In this document: piece by piece, positions 8,723 through 15,244 of the stretch
Layout of the letters: every line of letters begins with the position of its first letter
Position numbering within the stretch: position 1 is the first letter of the stretch
Assembly (NCBI GenBank): GCA_029938595.1
Contig: JAOZUP010000006.1
Span: forward strand, 1 to 24,526
DNA: 24,526 bases
Direction: 5' to 3'
Source of the DNA: Thermoanaerobaculales bacterium
GTDB lineage: Bacteria; Acidobacteriota; Thermoanaerobaculia; Thermoanaerobaculales; Sulfomarinibacteraceae
The notes under the pieces: model-generated
Seen by the model: only the letters and a program-made list of their open reading frames with translations
Told to the model about the DNA's origin: nothing
Database searches by the model: none
Translations under genes and position numbers: made by a program

Positions 8723-9476
8723 TGTGATTCTGCAACACGAAGAGGAACGTGGCATCCACCGTCTCGTCATGGACCATGGCTCCAATGCTCTCGACCGACC
8801 GCTGATGGAAGCCCTTCACTCCGCGCTGCAGAATCTCGCGGTAGACGGCGCGCCGGCGGTCGTTCTCGCCTCGGCTCATCCAACGCTCTTCTGCCCGGGT
8901 TGGGACCTCAAGGTCCTAGCGGATGCCGGGCGCGAAGAGGTGGGAGCGTTTCTCGACACCTTCAACGCCCTCATTCTCGAGCTCTTCTCCTATCCTGGAC
9001 CGACAGCCGCGGCGATCGGTGGACACTCGGTGGCAGCGGGATGTTTGCTGGCCCTTGCCTGCGATCTGAGAGTGATGGCGATAGGACAGTCGCGACAAGG
9101 ACTTTCCGAGCTCAACCTCGGCGTACCGGTGCCTGGCGGTTGCCTGCGTATGCTTCGCTCCAGACTCAGCTCGCCTGCCCTCGAAGACTTGGTTTTTCGG
9201 GGTGAGGGGTGTACCGCGGAGCGCGCCAGGGAACTAGGAATTGTCCACCGTACAGCCGGTGCCGATGAAACGCTCGCTGTGACCGAGCTTGAGATTTCCA
9301 AGCTGGCCAGCCGACCCCGCCGCGCGTTTGTAGAGTGCAAAAAGATGCTCCTCGGCGATGTCTGGGAAGACATGCGGGCGACACGGCCCGAAGAGACTGC
9401 GGCATTCCTCGATTGCTGGTACGAGAAAGAGACCAGGGAACGCATCGCCGGCGTGGCCAGCAGCCTCCGCAGTTGA
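8715..9476 (+). CDS. Enoyl-CoA hydratase/isomerase family protein
   Basis: This is a 253-residue crotonase-fold protein. The two oxyanion-hole segments are FCPGWDL (usual form F-S-A-G-A-D-L) and GGHSVAAGC. Both residues aligned by eye with the catalytic glutamates of enoyl-CoA hydratase are acidic: E132 in SELNLG and E157 in ALEDLVFRG, so hydratase activity is plausible. The CoA ester handled cannot be told from sequence. It starts at ATG 8715 with AGGGGAGG at 8701-8708 and overlaps pdxT by 8 bases. A B6-plus-crotonase operon has no obvious pathway logic and may simply reflect gene packing. The first oxyanion segment, with Cys-Pro in place of Ser-Ala, is uncommon. Confidence 0.85.
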   Translation: MDDVILQHEEERGIHRLVMDHGSNALDRPLMEALHSALQNLAVDGAPAVVLASAHPTLFCPGWDLKVLADAGREEVGAFLDTFNALILELFSYPGPTAAAIGGHSVAAGCLLALACDLRVMAIGQSRQGLSELNLGVPVPGGCLRMLRSRLSSPALEDLVFRGEGCTAERARELGIVHRTAGADETLAVTELEISKLASRPRRAFVECKKMLLGDVWEDMRATRPEETAAFLDCWYEKETRERIAGVASSLRS

Positions 9477-9496
9477 CACCCGGTGAGAAGTGCGGG
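9476..9496. repeat. Lone palindrome arm between two convergent stop codons
   Basis: The sequence CACCCGGTGAGAAGTGCGGG (9477-9496, allowing a shift of one base) is nearly identical to the right arm of the 177-bp element at 13289-13465. No partner arm is visible nearby. It occupies the whole 20-base gap between the TGA of the hydratase-like gene and the TAG (minus strand) of the MBL gene. Confidence 0.6.
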
Positions 9497-10276
9497 CTAG
9501 AACCGATAACTGCGGTCCTGCTCCAATTCCTCGACATGATGGGGGAGGTCGGTAGCCGCGAGCTCCGCACGAAGGGCCTCCACATACGGCGGCTTGAAGT
9601 GGTAGAGATATACCGGCACCTCACGACGGAGTTTTGACAGCTCCACAGCGAGGGTCTGAGGGGTCATATGGAGGCTCACGTCTGCCACGTCTTGCATATG
9701 GTTCGGAAATGAGACCTCGGTAATGACCGCAACGAGGTCCTCGGTCGCGTTTGCAATCTCCCAAATCCGTTCGGTGGGTCCGGTGTCGGAGGTGAAGAGG
9801 ATGCTCGAGGACCCCTGGCGAAGGAGGAGGCCTGTTGTAGGCACGATGTGATTGACCTCGATTGCCGTCACCTCCAGCTCTCCGGAGGGCAGTGGAGAGA
9901 TGGTGAATGGTCGTTCGATCTCGATTTCCTCGAACCGAACTGATGGATAGAGATGATTCGGAATGCGGGTGAAGTCCGGCCAGGTGTCGTTGTTGAATAG
10001 ATGTCGCCGAACTCCGGCGAGAACCCTTTTCGTGCAGAAGATCGAAACCGGTTCGTCACTCGATCCGAAGGAATTTTCAACCAAGAAAGGGAGGCTGTTG
10101 GTGTGATCCATATGAGTGTGTGTGATCAGCACGTGGCGAACACGGCGCTGCTCGTCGATTGTCAGCGCCCTGGTAATGGCGCCCGCATCTATCGCGACGC
10201 ACCCATCGATAAGGAACGACGTCATCCTGCAATCGGGGCTGTCGCCTCCGAAACTGCCGAGCACCCGAAAATCCAT
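9497..10276 (-). CDS. Metallo-beta-lactamase-fold hydrolase, class II cyclic-nucleotide phosphodiesterase-like
   Basis: The 259-residue protein begins MDFRVLGSFGGDSPD and carries the metal-binding motif THTHMDH (H53, H55, D57, H58), then H143 in NHIVPTTG, the bridging D164 in FTSDTG, and a late H226 in YHFKP. The motif followed by TNSLPFLVENSFG resembles class II cAMP phosphodiesterases of the PDE1/CpdP type more than RNase Z or glyoxalases, but the substrate is an inference. I chose the ATG at 10276 because homology begins there; the frame is open for 35 more codons upstream, but those overlap the divergent dprA promoter region and look non-coding. No Shine-Dalgarno is visible at this start, and TATACT (10284-10289, minus strand) just upstream could allow a nearly leaderless transcript. 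Confidence 0.8.
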   Translation of the reverse strand: MDFRVLGSFGGDSPDCRMTSFLIDGCVAIDAGAITRALTIDEQRRVRHVLITHTHMDHTNSLPFLVENSFGSSDEPVSIFCTKRVLAGVRRHLFNNDTWPDFTRIPNHLYPSVRFEEIEIERPFTISPLPSGELEVTAIEVNHIVPTTGLLLRQGSSSILFTSDTGPTERIWEIANATEDLVAVITEVSFPNHMQDVADVSLHMTPQTLAVELSKLRREVPVYLYHFKPPYVEALRAELAATDLPHHVEELEQDRSYRF

Positions 10277-10372
10277 GGAACGAGTATACCCGCACCATTT
10301 CTGGTCATAGGGACGGGTCAAAGCGGCGCGATTCGAAACAACCGATCGGATAAGCGGGTTAACATACATGCG

Positions 10373-11434
10373 GTGCAACACGTGGAAGATCGTCTCTTTC
10401 GTCTCGGCATGCTGTTGGCTGGCGGTGGTCTAAGGGTCCGACGTCAGGTGGCGGCGGTACCCGCCGGCTCCGACCTTGAGACCGTGCTTGTTGAGAGACA
10501 AACACCGCGCGCGCTTCTCGCGACAGCCCGCGAGCTGGCCGGGGCCGAGGCCGCGACGGTCTTGGACCGGACGGCTCGTGCGGGGTGGAGGTGGCTCGTC
10601 CCTTCCGACGAGGAGTTCCCCTCTCTGCTGGACGCAATTACCGATCCACCGCTAGGGCTCTTCGTGCGCGGACGCATAACGTCGGCGAAGACCGTTACGA
10701 TTGTGGGTTCTCGAAAGGCGACGCCATATGGCCGTCAGGTTGCGCGTCTTCTCGGAGAGGAGTTGGCTGCCGCTGGGGTGGTCGTGATCTCCGGAATGGC
10801 GCGAGGGATTGACGAGTCGGCACACCGGGGAGCCATCGCGCGCGGGGGTTCGAGCTGGGCGGTTTGGGGCACCGGGCCAGACCGCATCTACCCTCCGGAA
10901 CACGGAGAGCTTGCCGAAGAGTTGGCCGCGGATGGAGCCCTGATCACCGAGTATCCTCCTGGAACGCCGCCGCGCCGCCACCACTTTCCGGAACGAAATC
11001 GCATCTTGGCCGGTCTTGCGACGGCGGTGGTTGTCGTCGAGGCTGCAGCGCGCTCGGGTGCGTTGGTGACGGCGCGCCTGGCGGTCGAAGAGGGCCGCGA
11101 GGTGTTGGCGGTGCCCGGCAATATCTTCTCGGAGTTTTCGGTGGGACCGAACACCCTGATTCGGGTGGGAGCACGGCCCCTCCTCACGCCGCGGGATCTT
11201 TTCGAGGCCATCGACGTGATGCCCGCATCCGACCGGCAACCGCCGCCGGACGAAGGTCTCTTGCAATGTATCGCGGCAGGTGAGTTGCTGACCGCCGACG
11301 AAATCGCGACCCGCGCACAGGTCGATGTCGCGGCCGCTGCCGGCGACCTCATTGCGCTCGAACTGGAGGGAATGGTGCGGCGGGAGCCCGACGGCCGTTA
11401 CGCCCGGGTGCGCGGCACCCCGGCTGATGATTAG
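10373..11434 (+). CDS. dprA: DNA-processing protein DprA (Smf)
   Basis: DprA binds incoming single-stranded DNA during transformation and loads RecA. The Rossmann-like core is complete: IVGSRKATPYGRQVA, VISGMARGIDESAHRGAI, TGPDRIYPPEH, FPERNRILAGL, and VVVEAAARSGALVTARLA followed by VLAVPGNI. A C-terminal winged-helix region (about residues 290-345, DEIATRAQ onward) matches the DML1-like domain of longer DprA proteins. The start is uncertain: in-frame GTG codons at 10373 and 10382 give about 350 residues, the normal length, but neither has a good ribosome site. The frame is open further upstream only because it shadows the opposite-strand MBL gene. The trmFO start follows 14 bases after the stop. 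Confidence 0.92.
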   Translation: MQHVEDRLFRLGMLLAGGGLRVRRQVAAVPAGSDLETVLVERQTPRALLATARELAGAEAATVLDRTARAGWRWLVPSDEEFPSLLDAITDPPLGLFVRGRITSAKTVTIVGSRKATPYGRQVARLLGEELAAAGVVVISGMARGIDESAHRGAIARGGSSWAVWGTGPDRIYPPEHGELAEELAADGALITEYPPGTPPRRHHFPERNRILAGLATAVVVVEAAARSGALVTARLAVEEGREVLAVPGNIFSEFSVGPNTLIRVGARPLLTPRDLFEAIDVMPASDRQPPPDEGLLQCIAAGELLTADEIATRAQVDVAAAAGDLIALELEGMVRREPDGRYARVRGTPADD

Positions 11435-11448
11435 TTGCGGGCGGAGTC

Positions 11449-12786
11449 ATGCGAGATAAAGAAATGCTCGTGGTCGGCGGCGGGCTCGCGGGCAGCGAGG
11501 CGGCGTGGCAGCTTGCGCAATCCGGGCTCGAGGTTCGGCTCATGGAAATGCGCCCCCGCCATTCAACACCGGTTCATCAAACCGGCATGCTTTCAGAGCT
11601 CGTGTGCTCCAACTCACTGCGCGGCGACGCTCCGACCAACGCGGTTGGAGTCCTCAAGGCCGAAATGGAGGCTCTCGGATCGCTGGTCATCAAAACAGCG
11701 CGCCGTGCACGGGTGCCTGCCGGCGGCGCGCTGGCGGTCGATCGTTCGATCTTTGCCGAGGGAATCACCACGGCGATCAGTGGCCACCCACGAATAACGG
11801 TCCAGCGTCTGGAAGTCGAAGAGCTCCCGGACGGCCCGGCCATTTTAGCGACAGGCCCACTGACATCTCCAGCCCTCCACCGGGCCCTTGACGATTGTCT
11901 CGGAGAAAAGGCGCTTTCGTTCTTCGACGCAGTTGCCCCGATTGTGGCGGCGGATTCGCTCGATTTGCAGCGTCTTTTCCGTGCTTCTCGGTATTCAAAG
12001 GGAGACGGCGCCGACTACCTTAACTCCGCCCTCGACCGCGATGCGTATGAGTCTTTCGTGGACGCGTTGCTGAGGGCCGAGCGGGTTCCGTTCAAGGAGT
12101 TCGAACAGACCGACATTGCCTATTTCGAAGGATGTCTCCCGATCGAGGTGATGGCCGAACGTGGTCGCGAAACGCTTCGCTACGGACCGATGAAGCCGGT
12201 CGGGTTGACTGATCCGATTTCCGGACGGCGGCCATGGGCCGTTGTCCAGCTGCGCCAAGACGACCTCGCCGCCGAGCACTGGAATCTGGTTGGTTTTCAG
12301 ACCAAGCTGACCCACGGTGAACAGAAGAGAATCTTCCGGTCTCTTCCAGGTCTCGCGGAGGCGCGGTTCGTGAGGCTCGGGATGATTCACCGCAACACCT
12401 TCATCAACGCACCGCTCCACCTCGATGACACCCTCCGCCTACGGCAGCGACCGGATATTCGGCTCGCCGGTCAGATAACCGGAGTTGAGGGCTATGTGGA
12501 ATCGGCGGCGACCGGATTGATAGCGGCCCGCTGTTTTGCCGCCGAGGAGGTCGGCGGCGTGGCGTTCCCCCCGCCGCCCGAAACTGCGCTCGGAGGGTTG
12601 ATGCGCCACCTGACCTCCAGCAGCCCGGACTCCTTTCAGCCGTCCAACATCACGTGGGGCCTGATGGCTCGGCTGCCAGCGACGGCAGGACTCCGGGGGC
12701 GCAGTGAACGGCGCCAGCGCCATGCCGAGCTGGCAGTCGAGCTCGCACGGCGGTGGGCGGAAACCCTCCCCGGGCACTGGGTGTGA
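11449..12786 (+). CDS. trmFO: Folate- and FAD-dependent tRNA (uracil-54-C5)-methyltransferase TrmFO
   Basis: TrmFO makes m5U54 in the tRNA T-loop using methylenetetrahydrofolate and FADH2. The 445-residue product shows the FAD dinucleotide motif GGGLAGSEAA at residues 10-19 and the signature LVCSNSLRGD with C53, corresponding to Bacillus C53. It also has the second conserved cysteine C229 in YFEGCLPIE, FVRLGMIHRNTFINAP, and the C-terminal GQITGVEGYVESAATGL. The start at 11449 has GGAG only 2 bases away, so M6 (11464) is an alternative that barely changes the protein. It lies 14 bases after dprA; in many bacteria topA sits between these two genes. A 177-bp palindromic element begins 6 bases after its stop. 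Confidence 0.96.
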   Translation: MRDKEMLVVGGGLAGSEAAWQLAQSGLEVRLMEMRPRHSTPVHQTGMLSELVCSNSLRGDAPTNAVGVLKAEMEALGSLVIKTARRARVPAGGALAVDRSIFAEGITTAISGHPRITVQRLEVEELPDGPAILATGPLTSPALHRALDDCLGEKALSFFDAVAPIVAADSLDLQRLFRASRYSKGDGADYLNSALDRDAYESFVDALLRAERVPFKEFEQTDIAYFEGCLPIEVMAERGRETLRYGPMKPVGLTDPISGRRPWAVVQLRQDDLAAEHWNLVGFQTKLTHGEQKRIFRSLPGLAEARFVRLGMIHRNTFINAPLHLDDTLRLRQRPDIRLAGQITGVEGYVESAATGLIAARCFAAEEVGGVAFPPPPETALGGLMRHLTSSSPDSFQPSNITWGLMARLPATAGLRGRSERRQRHAELAVELARRWAETLPGHWV

Positions 12787-12791
12787 CCTGG

Positions 12792-12968
12792 CCCGCATAT
12801 CTCACTGGGTGTCTACTGCGGACGGCGAGTCGCGGCGTCCCGCCGTGCTTGTCGCACATCGTGCTCCTCGACGTAGCACAACTACGACTGCGTCGCCCGA
12901 TTCGCGACAAACCCAGCGGATACTTGCGCTTCGCCGCCCTCGCTACGACACCCAATGAGATAAGCGGG
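12792..12968. repeat. 177-bp palindromic element, copy 1
   Basis: The left end CCCGCATATCTCACTGGGTG pairs with the right end CACCCAATGAGATAAGCGGG. Pairing then continues imperfectly inward: GACGGCGA near the left against TTCGCCGCC near the right. A small central hairpin, CGTAG with CTACG, sits at 12872-12886. Gap-free hand alignment to copy 2 gives roughly 22 differences in 177 bases. There is no convincing coding frame and no transposase. It resembles a MITE or another non-autonomous intergenic palindrome; no target-site duplication is obvious. It starts 6 bases after the trmFO stop. Confidence 0.8.
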
Positions 12969-13007
12969 CGAGATCACCCCAATCAAGAGAACCATTTACC
13001 CCGGAAA

Positions 13008-13025
13008 CCCGTCTTATCTCATGAG
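13008..13025. repeat. Extra left-type arm beside copy 1
   Basis: CCCGTCTTATCTCATGAG matches the left arm of copy 1 and is complementary to its right arm (12951-12968) except for one unpaired T and the inner edge. With a loop of about 39 bases, this offers the copy 1 right arm a second pairing partner. It lies immediately upstream of the ribosome site of the small gene that follows. Confidence 0.5.
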
Positions 13026-13041
13026 AAGAGGATTGAAGCTC

Positions 13042-13284
13042 ATGACCCCTCATATCATTGGTGGCGCGCAGCCGCACTCGGCAGGCAGACCGGAATGCAC
13101 CCGCCGGCCAGCCGGACGCTCAACCCTGGTCATCGCAGACTCCGGTGCTATGGTCGAACTCCTGGTCTTTCCATCAGGAGAGCCGGTCGACCGTGGCACC
13201 CAGTTCCACTATCGAGGGACCATCTGGGAGATCACGGGAAAGCGGGACAGCGGCATCATGATGGCCGAACCAAGCCGCCACTGA
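13042..13284 (+). CDS. Small protein of unknown function, possible SH3-like fold
   Basis: I do not recognise this gene with confidence. It encodes 80 residues. The N-terminal third is Arg/Pro-rich and low in complexity; the last 45 residues look like a compact beta-rich module (MVELLVFPSGEPV, then TQFHYRGTIWEITGK, then GIMMAEPSRH), as in small single-domain SH3-like hypothetical proteins. Third codon positions in this part are mostly G or C, as in its neighbours, supporting real coding. The ATG at 13042 has AAGAGGA at 13026-13032, 9 bases away; an ATG at 13021 in the same frame is possible but lies inside a repeat arm. The gene is enclosed by two copies of the 177-bp element, and the second begins 5 bases after its stop. 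Confidence 0.5.
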   Translation: MTPHIIGGAQPHSAGRPECTRRPAGRSTLVIADSGAMVELLVFPSGEPVDRGTQFHYRGTIWEITGKRDSGIMMAEPSRH

Positions 13285-13288
13285 CTAA

Positions 13289-13465
13289 CCCACACTTCTC
13301 ACCGGGTGTCTACTGCGGGCGGCGAATCGCGGCGTCCCGCCGTGCTTGTCGCAAATCGTGCTCCTCGACGTAGCGCTGCTACGACTGCGTCGCCCAATTC
13401 ACAACAAACCCAGAGGATACTTGCGCTTCGCCACCCTCGCTACGAAACCCGGTGAGAAGTGCAGG
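13289..13465. repeat. 177-bp palindromic element, copy 2
   Basis: It is the same length and orientation as copy 1 at 12792. The left end is CCCACACTTCTCACCGGGTG and the right end CCCGGTGAGAAGTGCAGG; these pair at nearly all positions. The central hairpin here is a perfect six-pair stem, CGTAGC with GCTACG around GCT (13369-13383). It starts 5 bases after the small gene's stop and lies downstream of the convergent xer gene. No coding role is apparent. Confidence 0.8.
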
Positions 13466-13503
13466 CCAACACCTGAGATCACCAATTCTCACCGCACCTG
13501 CAC
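13451..13503. other. Alternative stems 3' of the xer gene and copy 2
   Basis: GGTGAGAA (13451-13458) is complementary to TTCTCACC (13486-13493), and GTGCAGG (13459-13465) to CCTGCAC (13497-13503). The order of the arms means that only one stem can form at a time. This lies just downstream of the minus-strand xer stop and could affect its 3' end, but there is no T-run, so I do not call it a terminator. Confidence 0.3.
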
Positions 13504-13517
13504 GGATGTCGGTTCCC

Positions 13518-14447
13518 TCAATCTGACTTTCCCCGCGGGTGGCTGCGGCGGTGGACCTCCATCAGATGAGCGAGATCGATCTTTGTGTAGATTTGGGTCG
13601 TGGCCAACGAGCTGTGGCCGAGAAGCTCCTGAATCACACGCAAATCCATTCCGGCCTCGAGAAGATGGGTCGCAAACGCGTGACGCAGAGCGTGCGGATG
13701 GAGATGGTTGAGATCAGCAGTGCGGCGCACGCCTTCATCGATGATCCGCCTGATCGATCGATCACTGAGCCGGCCACCGCGCTGATTGACGAAGAGTGGG
13801 TCATCCTCGGAAGCAATTCCCCGACGCCATCGTTTCCGTGATGGCAGGTAGGCCGCGATAGCGGTGGCCGCCGGTCGACCGAACGGCACCAGGCGCTCCT
13901 TGCGCCCCTTCCCGCGGATCCGCGCCAGGCGCCGGTCGAGGTTGAGATCAGCGAGGTCGAGAGCCACCAACTCCCCGACCCTCAGCCCCGCAGCGTAGAG
14001 CAGTTCCACGGCTGCGCGGTCGCGGCGCCCCGCCGCCGTGTCCGGAAAACCCTCCAGCAGCTCCTCGATGGTGTAACGATCGGCAACCTCGGGAGTTTGC
14101 TGAACACCGTGGGGAAACGGCACGGCCTCCGCCGGGCTCGCGACAAGCGTATTCTCGGCGACGAGGAAACGAAAATAGGTGCGAATCGAGGCGAGGGCTC
14201 GAGCAATCGAGCTCGGAGCGAGATGTTTGGAGTGGAGGTGGGCGAGATAGGCACGAACCGCAACCGGACTCACATCTAGCGGCATCCTGAGGCCGAGCTC
14301 GGAACCGGAGAAGTCAATGAACGTACGGATTTCCCGGCGGTAGGCACGAAGGGTTGCGGGCGATAGGTTCCGTTCCCACTCAAGGTGTTCGAGAAAACCA
14401 TCGAGCAGCCAGCTCGGGGACCTGGAAAGAGGCATTGACTCGCTCAT
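13518..14447 (-). CDS. Tyrosine recombinase XerC/XerD
   Basis: This is a site-specific tyrosine recombinase of the type that resolves chromosome dimers at dif. The 309-residue product has the SAM-like N-terminal DNA-binding domain (about 12-100) and a complete catalytic set: R156, K180, H252, R255, H278 and nucleophile Y287. The spacing is identical to E. coli XerD (R148 to Y279). Choosing between XerC and XerD needs phylogeny. The ATG at 14447 has GAAGGA 6 bases upstream and overlaps the stop of the glycosyltransferase as ATGA, so it is the last gene of the minus-strand run. Its target dif site is not evident here. In many bacteria xerC follows trmFO in the same direction; here it points the other way with repeats in between. 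Confidence 0.92.
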   Translation of the reverse strand: MSESMPLSRSPSWLLDGFLEHLEWERNLSPATLRAYRREIRTFIDFSGSELGLRMPLDVSPVAVRAYLAHLHSKHLAPSSIARALASIRTYFRFLVAENTLVASPAEAVPFPHGVQQTPEVADRYTIEELLEGFPDTAAGRRDRAAVELLYAAGLRVGELVALDLADLNLDRRLARIRGKGRKERLVPFGRPAATAIAAYLPSRKRWRRGIASEDDPLFVNQRGGRLSDRSIRRIIDEGVRRTADLNHLHPHALRHAFATHLLEAGMDLRVIQELLGHSSLATTQIYTKIDLAHLMEVHRRSHPRGKSD

Positions 14448-15196
14448 CTGGAGTCCTTCATCGGCTGCGGCAACGCACCAGTGATCCGCCACCACCACAA
14501 CCTCAGAAGGTCGCGCAGCATCTGACTAGAGTGACGCACGGCAAGAACCCTTGATGCCTCGATGTGCCGCCACCGAACGCCAACCTCGTGGATCAAATAC
14601 CCCCAAGAACGAGCGATGACGAGTAGCTCCACATCAAACGCAAAACCGTCGAGACGCTGAACTGAGGCGAGACCGCGGGCAAGATTGCCGGGAAAGAGCT
14701 TGAAACCGCACTGCGTGTCGTGGATTTTGGTAAGCCCAAGAGTGCGTACGATAAGGTTGAAGGTGCGTCCCATAAAGTCCCGGTGGCGGGGTTGACGAAC
14801 CTCGACAAGGTGTCGCTGAACGGCCCTCGACCCGATCGCCACGCCGCCGTCCTCCGCAGCACTCACCAGCAACGGAAGCTCCTCGATAGGAGTCGAGAGA
14901 TCGGCGTCGGTGAGTAGGACCCACTTCCCAGCCGAGAGCCCAAAGCCGGTGCGTACGGCGGCACCTTTGCCGAGATTCTTGCGGTGGTTTGCGATGCGCA
15001 AATCAATCTCATTCGGTAGCTTCGCCGTTCTCGCAGCCTCACCAGTTCCATCCATCGAGCCGTCATCGACGACTATGATCTCGGCCGGAAGCCAGACCGG
15101 GTTGTCGGCAAGGAAAGAACCGATACGCTCCAGTGATGGCGGGAGTCGACCGGACTCATTGAGTGCGGGGATAACTACGCTCAGGCGAATTTGCAT
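14444..15196 (-). CDS. GT2 glycosyltransferase, dolichyl-phosphate glucosyltransferase-like
   Basis: The 250-residue GT-A protein transfers a sugar from a nucleotide sugar, most likely to a polyprenyl phosphate at the inner membrane face. Motifs in order are SVVIPALNES (6-15), the nucleotide-binding VVDDGSMDGT (42-51), the metal-binding TDADLSTPIEE (96-106), DTQCGFKLF (160-168) and FAFDVELL (185-192). The QCGFKLF and FDVELL pair is typical of the ALG5/DPM1-like branch. No C-terminal membrane helices are present, unlike GtrB-type enzymes. The start has GGGAGG 10 bases upstream. It is coupled to xer by ATGA. The lipid acceptor and sugar are inferred from family only. Confidence 0.88.
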   Translation of the reverse strand: MQIRLSVVIPALNESGRLPPSLERIGSFLADNPVWLPAEIIVVDDGSMDGTGEAARTAKLPNEIDLRIANHRKNLGKGAAVRTGFGLSAGKWVLLTDADLSTPIEELPLLVSAAEDGGVAIGSRAVQRHLVEVRQPRHRDFMGRTFNLIVRTLGLTKIHDTQCGFKLFPGNLARGLASVQRLDGFAFDVELLVIARSWGYLIHEVGVRWRHIEASRVLAVRHSSQMLRDLLRLWWWRITGALPQPMKDSR

Positions 15197-15244
15197 GATT
15201 CACCGGCCTCCCGCCGTGCCCGCAGCAAGACCGAGCGAGCCATC

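Noticed and set aside
10001..10372. N-terminal extension of dprA by more than 120 codons
   Set aside because: This part is antisense to the MBL hydrolase, whose metal motifs prove its own strand, and the extension has no DprA similarity.
12650..12955. Minus-strand open frame through repeat copy 1, with a motif RAAKRKYPLGLSRIGRRS that recurs in the minus-strand frame at copy 3 (20666)
   Set aside because: The shared peptide is only a translation of the repeat itself; it has no ribosome site, runs into trmFO in antisense, and the frame is not kept in copy 2.
12787..13517. Composite transposon or CRISPR-like array in the repeat island
   Set aside because: There are only two long copies with no transposase and no regularly spaced short repeats or spacers.
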